In this document: piece by piece, positions 14,811 to 18,936 of the stretch | How positions within the stretch are numbered: the first letter of the stretch is position 1 | Layout: the number at the start of each line of letters is the position of its first letter | Assembly (NCBI GenBank): GCA_002346425.1 | Contig: DDZS01000053.1 | Location: forward strand, 47,326 to 66,261 | DNA from: Alphaproteobacteria bacterium UBA3002 | GTDB lineage: Bacteria; Pseudomonadota; Alphaproteobacteria; Rickettsiales; UBA3002 | Direction of reading: 5' to 3' | Length of the DNA: 18,936 bases | The notes under the pieces: model-generated | What the model was told of the DNA's origin: nothing | The model's input: the letters and a program-made list of their open reading frames with translations, nothing else | Database searches by the model: none | Made by a program: the position numbers and the translations under genes

Positions 14811-15641
14811 TTAGAAAGTGTAACTTCCTCCGAGGTAGAGACCGGTGCCTGTGCCACTATTGCGTCCATCTACATGGTTGAAAAGGCCAGCATGCAACCG
14901 AAGCGGTTGATCTGGCAAGGCATATTGCACCATGGCCTCCAGTTTGATCAGATCATAGTCATTTTGACCCGATTGCGAAAATTGCGCAACGCTCGGCAAG
15001 TCCGCGGAATAGGTGAAATAGGCGGCAGGTATCAACGTCCATTGGTCCGCGATGTTCAGGCCGACACGTGCATCGGCGAGATATTGACCGTTAAGGCTAT
15101 CGTCATGGCGATAACGATAGCCGATGCGGGTGTCTAGGTAATGATTGCGGCCGAATAGTGCGAAGTTCATGCCGCCCAATAAAGACAGTTCATAATCCAG
15201 TTGCTCGCCGCCACCACGTGGCAGGCGGTCTTCGGCATAGATTGCAGGCAACTTGACCAATGGCTGTATAGCCACCGCATAGGTATTGTCGCGATAGACT
15301 TGATAGCGCGCGAAGATTTCGCTGTCGCCCAGTCCGTAATTATCGGATGCGATGCGTGCCCCCGTCGGCGACACCTGATCCTGATCGACATAGTTAAGGA
15401 AGAGATTGGCCCCTACGGTTAATTCATCGGTATATCCATGTTCGACATACGCATTGATTTCATGCTTAGTGAACCGCGGTTGGCCGATTTCGTTGCCGTT
15501 CAGATCGTAATAAGAGTCACTGGTGAAGTAAAATTCGCTGACCGCGAGAAAGGTGCTGTCTTGGCTTTGCGTCCAGGCACCTGCATGCACCGCGCTGATG
15601 CTCAAGAAAAAGGCAATAAAAGCAGCGCTAAGGGACTTCAC
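14811..15641 (-). CDS. Outer-membrane beta-barrel protein (MetA/porin-like, function unknown)
   Basis: 276 residues from a GTG start at 15641. That start gives the signal peptide MKSLSAAFIAFFLSISAVHA and lies 4 bases behind the atpF stop; ATG starts further upstream would run inside atpF and spoil the signal peptide. The mature protein is a series of amphipathic strands rich in Tyr and Gly (HEINAYVEHGYTDELTVGAN, DSEIFARYQVYRDNTYAVAI, YLDTRIGYRYRHDDSLNG). It ends in LYLGGSYTF with terminal Phe, the usual BAM recognition signal. It resembles the loose group annotated as MetA-pathway phenol-degradation or transporter-like barrels. No substrate is evident. It is directly followed by the glycosyltransferase gene, so a joint envelope role is possible but inferred. 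Confidence 0.82.
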   Translation of the reverse strand: MKSLSAAFIAFFLSISAVHAGAWTQSQDSTFLAVSEFYFTSDSYYDLNGNEIGQPRFTKHEINAYVEHGYTDELTVGANLFLNYVDQDQVSPTGARIASDNYGLGDSEIFARYQVYRDNTYAVAIQPLVKLPAIYAEDRLPRGGGEQLDYELSLLGGMNFALFGRNHYLDTRIGYRYRHDDSLNGQYLADARVGLNIADQWTLIPAAYFTYSADLPSVAQFSQSGQNDYDLIKLEAMVQYALPDQPLRLHAGLFNHVDGRNSGTGTGLYLGGSYTF

Positions 15642-15645
15642 CGGA

Positions 15646-16137
15646 CTAGTGCAGCAATTGGCCGCTTTGTGCCAGTGCCGCATCGAGATAAGGATCGTCT
15701 TTCTGCTTAGCCGCGTCTTCTGCGAGAATATCTTGCGCAGCAAGCACCGCGACTTGCGCCATATGCTGGCGAATGTCAGCGACGGCTTCCATTTCCGCGC
15801 GAGCGATTTTACCGCGCGCGACTTCGGTGCGGCGGGCGATCATATCCTGAATGTCGGCTTCCGCCTGACTACGCATGGCGGCGGCATCTTCTTTCGCTTG
15901 TTGTAGCAGGGCTTCGGCTTCAGCGTGGATTTCCTGTTGCTTACGTTGGTATTCCGTTAGCAGGCTTTGTGCATGTTCTTTGAGTTTGACCGCTTCTTCC
16001 AGCTCGCTACGAATATGTTCGGAACGGTGGTCGAGTCCCTTCATCACATGCGGCAACACATAGCGCATAAAAATGAGCATGAAGCCGATGAAGGAAACGA
16101 GGACCCATGTGGCGGGATCATTGATAAATGCGTCCAT
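15646..16137 (-). CDS. atpF: ATP synthase F0 subunit b
   Basis: Peripheral-stalk subunit of the F1F0 ATP synthase. It anchors F1 to the membrane and holds it against rotation. It has 163 residues: one N-terminal membrane helix (WVLVSFIGFMLIFMRYVLPH, about residues 11-30), then a long charged helix (HIRSELEEAVKLKEHAQSLL, EYQRKQQEIHAEAEALLQQ), as expected for a stalk. It begins 2 bases after the b' gene. Alphaproteobacteria carry two different b-type genes; this second one is called b because it lacks the Ala-rich N-terminal extension of its neighbour. The barrel gene follows after 4 bases. Confidence 0.94.
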   Translation of the reverse strand: MDAFINDPATWVLVSFIGFMLIFMRYVLPHVMKGLDHRSEHIRSELEEAVKLKEHAQSLLTEYQRKQQEIHAEAEALLQQAKEDAAAMRSQAEADIQDMIARRTEVARGKIARAEMEAVADIRQHMAQVAVLAAQDILAEDAAKQKDDPYLDAALAQSGQLLH

Positions 16138-16139
16138 GC

Positions 16140-16673
16140 CTAGGCTCCCATCCGTTGTTTCACCGCGGCCGCTACCCGCGCACTATCAGGTTTGCTACCG
16201 GAAATCTGCGCGACGACCATACCAGTTAATTCCTGCAGATGCGGTTCCATCTCTGCGAGTGTCTGCTGACGCTGCGCCGCGAGGTCGGTTTGCACTTTGT
16301 CCAATTGCGCATCGAGCTTTTTGTTCAGGCTCGCCAACTCGCTGGCCATCATGCCCGCCATTTCGCTTTGCGTGCTATGCAGCAGGTCGTGCGTTTTATG
16401 TTTCGCTGAATCCAACTCGGCTTCGTAAGCAGACTGCGCATCCGCCGCCTGCTGTTTCGCCATTTCCGCCGCGTCGATATTATCGACGATTTGGTGCTGA
16501 CGTTTTTCCAGTACATCCCGGATGCGTGGAATCACGCTGCGGCTCATCGCAATGTAGAGCAGCGTGAAGCTTACGATCAGCCAGAAGATCTGGGAAGAAA
16601 AGCTCGAGGGGTCCAGCTGCGGCATACCGCCGCTTTCAGCGGCTACCGCAGCGGACACAAACAGATCCAGCAT
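16140..16673 (-). CDS. atpF': ATP synthase F0 subunit b' (second b-type subunit)
   Basis: Partner of subunit b in the heterodimeric peripheral stalk of alphaproteobacterial and photosynthetic ATP synthases (also named atpG or atpX). It has 177 residues: an N-terminal extension (MLDLFVSAAVAAESGGMPQL) and the characteristic segment DPSSFSSQIFWLIVSFTLLY containing the membrane helix. The cytoplasmic coiled coil follows (VIPRIRDVLEKRQHQIVDNI, AKQQAADAQSAYEAELDSAK). It starts 6 bases after atpE and ends 2 bases before atpF. The extension before the membrane helix identifies it as b' rather than b. Confidence 0.94.
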   Translation of the reverse strand: MLDLFVSAAVAAESGGMPQLDPSSFSSQIFWLIVSFTLLYIAMSRSVIPRIRDVLEKRQHQIVDNIDAAEMAKQQAADAQSAYEAELDSAKHKTHDLLHSTQSEMAGMMASELASLNKKLDAQLDKVQTDLAAQRQQTLAEMEPHLQELTGMVVAQISGSKPDSARVAAAVKQRMGA

Positions 16674-16679
16674 GGGTAC

Positions 16680-16907
16680 TTACACCGCGAAAATCAGCAG
16701 CAGTGCAACAACCAGCGCGAACAGGCCCATTGCCTCGGCCAGACCGGCGCCAACGTAAATGTATTTCGCCAGTTTGCTTTCAGCGGCCGGGTTACGGGCC
16801 AGACCGTTCAGCATAGCGGCAAAAATATTGCCCACACCGATCGCAGCGCCCAGCATGCCAAAGCTTAACAGGCCAACGCCGATATATTTTAGTGCTTCCA
16901 TTTCCAT
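16680..16907 (-). CDS. atpE: ATP synthase F0 subunit c
   Basis: Proteolipid that forms the rotating ring and carries protons. 75 residues form two membrane helices: the first with the glycine motif (LGAAIGVGN), the polar loop LARNPAAE, and the second with GAGLAEAMGLFALVVALLLI. Glu58 is the ion-binding carboxylate. The surroundings fit a proton-type ring, with no Na+-ligand set visible. The start at 16907 is preceded by AAAGGGA; a second ATG two codons in is less likely. A 63-base gap separates it from atpB, the largest within the cluster, as is common because atpE needs higher translation. Confidence 0.97.
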   Translation of the reverse strand: MEMEALKYIGVGLLSFGMLGAAIGVGNIFAAMLNGLARNPAAESKLAKYIYVGAGLAEAMGLFALVVALLLIFAV

Positions 16908-16970
16908 GATTGTAGTCCCTTTCGTAAATAATTGCGTTTGTGTGTAATCAACTCGTCGTAAAAATCAACC

Positions 16971-17702
16971 CTAGTGAAGATGTAATGCATCATTTAAATA
17001 GACGCAGGTCAGCACTGTGAAGATATAGGCTTGTAATATGGCGACAAAAATCTCAAAACCGGTGAGGATAACCAGCAGGGCGAGCGGTGCCCAACCACCG
17101 ATAATTCCTAGCGCCACAACGAATCCGGCGATCACTTTCAGCATGGTGTGACCGGCCATCATATTGGCGGTCAAACGTACTGACAAGCTGACCGGGCGTG
17201 CGAGATAAGAGAAAAGCTCGATCAGATACATCATCGGTGCCATCCACCATGGGGTGCCTTGTGGCAGGAAGAAACCTAAAAATTTTCCTAGTCCATGCTT
17301 CATAATAGCGACGACGGTGACGCCCACAAAAATGAAGGCGGCGAGAACAAAAGTAACAATGATATGGCTGGTCACCGTAAAGCTGTAAGGCACCATACCA
17401 AGCAGGTTACACATCAGGATGAACATAAAGAGTGTGAAGATGAATGGGAAATAGGGGCGGCCTTGCGAGCCGACATTGTCTTTCACCGTATTGGCGACAA
17501 ACCCGTAACTCAACTCGACGATAGACTGCCAGCGGCCCGGAACCAAGGCGCGGCCACGCATCCCTAACTGCATCAGCAACACGGTCGCGACGACCGCGAT
17601 CATCATGAACAGGGATGCATTCGTAAAATCAATATTATACCCGGCCAAGGGCGGTAACTGAATAAGGGATTGAACCTCAAACTGGTGCAATGGATCAGCC
17701 AT
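16971..17702 (-). CDS. atpB: ATP synthase F0 subunit a
   Basis: Membrane stator subunit that provides the proton half-channels against the c-ring. It has 243 residues with about six hydrophobic segments. Signatures are PGRWQSIVELSYGFVANTVK, the segment YFPFIFTLFMFILMCNLLGM, and LARPVSLSVRLTANMMAGH with the essential Arg176. The final helices run from GIIGGWAPLALLVILTGFEI into VAILQAYIFTVLTCVYL. Its start overlaps the end of atpI by 8 bases, so the two are translationally coupled. Confidence 0.98.
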   Translation of the reverse strand: MADPLHQFEVQSLIQLPPLAGYNIDFTNASLFMMIAVVATVLLMQLGMRGRALVPGRWQSIVELSYGFVANTVKDNVGSQGRPYFPFIFTLFMFILMCNLLGMVPYSFTVTSHIIVTFVLAAFIFVGVTVVAIMKHGLGKFLGFFLPQGTPWWMAPMMYLIELFSYLARPVSLSVRLTANMMAGHTMLKVIAGFVVALGIIGGWAPLALLVILTGFEIFVAILQAYIFTVLTCVYLNDALHLH

Positions 17703-18003
17703 TGTTGTCCTCTTCCTGCTCGGCAGCGCGCGCAGCGCGGGCAGCCGTTTCCATCATTAATTTGACGCCGGCGCCCAGTCCAAGCAGCATGCCGATTAAC
17801 ATGCCAAAGGGGAGGGTGCCCGCGAGTTGGTCCACTCCATAGCCAAAAGCGGTGCCAACTGCAACCCCGGAAACGAGGTCCATCCCCACCCGCATGGCAT
17901 AACTGCTGCTATGCGGCGCTTTTGCGTCAGTTTTTTTCGCTTCTTGTTTGCGTAACCGTTCGATTTGGCCGGATAATTCGTCTAATGATGGGCGTTCACT
18001 CAC
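17695..18003 (-). CDS. atpI: ATP synthase accessory protein AtpI
   Basis: Small membrane protein of the AtpI/AtpZ family encoded ahead of F0 genes. It is thought to help c-ring assembly or Mg2+ supply, and is not part of the finished enzyme. It has 102 residues: a charged N-terminal region (ELSGQIERLRKQEAKKTDAK), two membrane helices (GMDLVSGVAVGTAFGYGVDQ and LPFGMLIGMLLGLGAGVKLM) and a charged tail EQEEDNNG. The start codon is GTG, 2 bases behind the dsbA-like stop and without its own ribosome site, so it depends on reinitiation. It overlaps atpB by 8 bases. Confidence 0.93.
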   Translation of the reverse strand: MSERPSLDELSGQIERLRKQEAKKTDAKAPHSSSYAMRVGMDLVSGVAVGTAFGYGVDQLAGTLPFGMLIGMLLGLGAGVKLMMETAARAARAAEQEEDNNG

Positions 18004-18005
18004 GA

Positions 18006-18644
18006 TTAGTTGCTGTTAGCTTTGATCGCCGCTTCGAAGGTCGAGGCTTCTAGCGGTGAGCCTTCCAGCTTTTCGCCATTTAGGAAAAAGCTTGGAATCC
18101 CTTCAATCTGCAACACATCGCTCGCTTCTTTGCGAATGTTCAGCACTTCGGTTTCCAGCTCTTTATCTGCCATGCATTGGTCAAAGGTTTCGGCCGAAAC
18201 ACCGCCAACCAGCGCCAGTTTTTTCAGCTGTGCTTCGTAATCGTCGGAAAATGCCCAGCGGTCCTGTAGTTCAAACAAGACATTCGCAAAGCGCGCTTTT
18301 TGATCCGTATCCAAGCATGCCACTAATAAAGAGGCATAAAAGGCGGAAGGGTTATGCGGATAGGCGCGCCAGCGGATCGCCGCTTTGCCGCTATCGATAT
18401 ATTTCTCTTTTAATTCTGGGAGGACAGACGTGTGAAACTTGCCGCAAGCCGGGCAAGATAGAGAGGCATATTCGTAAAACACCACCGGCGCATCGGGATC
18501 GCCATAGACGATGTCGGTGTCTTTAGGGCTAAGGATTTCTTCGCGGCTCGCCAGCGGAGTTTCATCCGCAGGGGCAGGCTCTTCAGCCCAGGCAAGCGGA
18601 GCGATCAGTAGCGCGAAAAGGGCGGTCAGTGTGGTATATTTCAT
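18006..18644 (-). CDS. DsbA-family thiol:disulfide interchange protein (exported thioredoxin fold)
   Basis: 212 residues. MKYTTLTALFALLIAPLAWA is a signal peptide. A linker rich in Pro and acidic residues (EEPAPADETPLAS) precedes the thioredoxin fold. FYEYASLSCPACGKFH carries the redox pair Cys64-Pro-Ala-Cys67; GIPSFFLNG carries the cis-proline Pro184; an inserted helical domain lies between. Two further Cys, 110 and 157, could form a structural disulfide. The layout fits the DsbA/BdbD-like proteins common in alphaproteobacteria, acting in the periplasm to oxidise or isomerise substrates. GGGAG lies 8 bases before the ATG. It is the first gene of the atp run, only 2 bases from atpI. A functional link to ATP synthase is not known. 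Confidence 0.93.
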   Translation of the reverse strand: MKYTTLTALFALLIAPLAWAEEPAPADETPLASREEILSPKDTDIVYGDPDAPVVFYEYASLSCPACGKFHTSVLPELKEKYIDSGKAAIRWRAYPHNPSAFYASLLVACLDTDQKARFANVLFELQDRWAFSDDYEAQLKKLALVGGVSAETFDQCMADKELETEVLNIRKEASDVLQIEGIPSFFLNGEKLEGSPLEASTFEAAIKANSN

Positions 18645-18652
18645 GAAATATT

Positions 18653-18657
18653 CTCCC
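18653..18657 (-). promoter_or_regulatory. Ribosome binding site of the dsbA-like gene
   Basis: GGGAG on the minus strand, 8 bases before ATG 18644. It is the only good site for the dsbA-atpI-atpB stretch, where the following starts are overlapped or 2 bases from the previous stop. Confidence 0.65.
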
Positions 18658-18670
18658 AGTTTTGATGTGT

Positions 18671-18698
18671 AGCCTAAAGGGAGCTATCGCGAAGTCAA
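18671..18698 (-). promoter_or_regulatory. Candidate promoter of the dsbA-atp run
   Basis: TTGACT (18698-18693, 5 of 6), 16-bp spacer, TAGGCT (18676-18671, 3 of 6) on the minus strand. It lies between the partial ORF at the window edge and the dsbA-like gene, where a promoter is expected. The -10 is poor. Confidence 0.3.
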
Positions 18699-18707
18699 TG
18701 CCCTTCT

Positions 18708-18936
18708 TCAGCTTTTCTGGGCTGCCATGGCTGGCGCATGCACCAATCCGTCACTTTTCGCTTCTGCCACTTGAGTGACAGGCGGATCTTCCCTAGACGA
18801 AGCAATCATACGACTGAAGAAATACTGGCCTGCGGTACAAACTGAGGTATAAAACGCCTCAAAAAAGGTGCAGCTGGCTACTTCCTCGATATTTCCCTTA
18901 CCTATTTTACGCACCAGTGAGGCGTTTTCCTTCAAC
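18708..18936 (-). CDS. Unrecognised partial ORF at the window edge
   Basis: An open frame of at least 75 codons on the minus strand, running off the right edge. The only in-window start candidate near the edge is a TTG at 18935. The peptide (EVASCTFFEAFYTSVCTAGQ, then FFSRMIASS and a hydrophilic tail ending AMAAQKS) matches no family I recognise. There is no signal peptide or clear domain. It could be the C-terminal end of a real gene or a chance frame: it uses ATA and AGG codons and overlies a long inverted repeat. Low confidence. Confidence 0.3.
   Translation of the reverse strand, partial: LKENASLVRKIGKGNIEEVASCTFFEAFYTSVCTAGQYFFSRMIASSREDPPVTQVAEAKSDGLVHAPAMAAQKS
18843..18928. repeat. 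Three-segment inverted repeat (possible switching hairpins)
   Basis: AAAACGCCTCA (18851-18861) is the inverse of TGAGGCGTTTT (18918-18928). Inside these arms GGTGC (18867-18871) is the inverse of GCACC (18911-18915), giving a 16-bp interrupted stem around a 39-base loop. A third segment TGAGG (18843-18847) can also pair with CCTCA (18857-18861), so two hairpins exclude one another. A TTTT run follows the stem on each strand. Confidence 0.5.

Noticed and set aside
15642..15743. Upstream starts of the barrel gene inside atpF
   Set aside because: They add a basic, Cys-containing segment before the signal peptide and overlap atpF by up to 98 bases; GTG 15641 gives a clean signal peptide and 4-base spacing.
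16908..16970. Internal promoter or processing hairpin in the atpB-atpE gap
   Set aside because: TTGATT-like hexamers are present but no properly spaced -10, and no stem longer than a few bases was found.

Overview
The window looks like chromosomal DNA of an alphaproteobacterium of moderate GC. Four things point there: the F0 genes stand in a separate cluster ordered atpI-atpB-atpE-atpF'-atpF, with two different b-type subunits; the lipid A operon uses LpxI rather than LpxH; a PAS_5-like protein is present; and the rpmJ promoter matches the Caulobacter housekeeping pattern (TTGAC, then GCTANAWC). I cannot place it to genus. A Rickettsiales, Micavibrio or Rhodospirillales relative is possible, and the IleRS is of the long type also found in Rickettsiales.

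Layout. 1-1324 (+): 3' part of pyruvate phosphate dikinase. 1377-1889 (+): a degenerate response-regulator receiver protein. 1886-6192 (-): ileS followed by gpsA, stop/start overlapped; the receiver gene and gpsA run tail to tail with overlapping stop codons. 6236-6730 (+): a PAS-like sensor protein whose promoter overlaps the ileS start codon. 6759-11559 (-): a compact outer-membrane biogenesis operon skp-lpxD-fabZ-lpxA-lpxI-lpxB, without bamA upstream. 11741-12817 (+): a two-gene unit of an exported intradiol-dioxygenase-fold protein that has lost most of its iron ligands, plus an ACT-domain protein. 12841-12966 (-): rpmJ (41-aa L36) with a very clear promoter. 13013-18644 (-): a co-directional run dsbA-like, atpI, atpB, atpE, atpF', atpF, then an outer-membrane beta-barrel gene and a membrane glycosyltransferase with a GspE/MshE N-terminal domain. 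18708-18936 (-): an unrecognised partial ORF overlying an inverted repeat.

How the genes work together. The lpx/fabZ/skp block supplies early lipid A synthesis, the fatty-acid dehydratase that competes for the same hydroxyacyl-ACP, and the outer-membrane-protein chaperone. The atp block builds the F0 membrane sector. The barrel and the glycosyltransferase at its 3' end look like accessory envelope or polysaccharide genes that became transcriptionally attached to it.

Most notable signals: (1) two oppositely oriented 28-bp palindromic repeats inside ileS, translated in frame in the editing domain, with compensatory base changes in their stems; (2) an intradiol-dioxygenase homologue with both His ligands replaced by Gln; (3) an MshEN-glycosyltransferase/beta-barrel pair attached to the F0 operon; (4) a three-segment inverted repeat at the right edge that could switch between two hairpins. 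No stretch of more than about 200 bases lacks a gene, and I found no tRNA, rRNA, CRISPR array, transposase or prophage gene.
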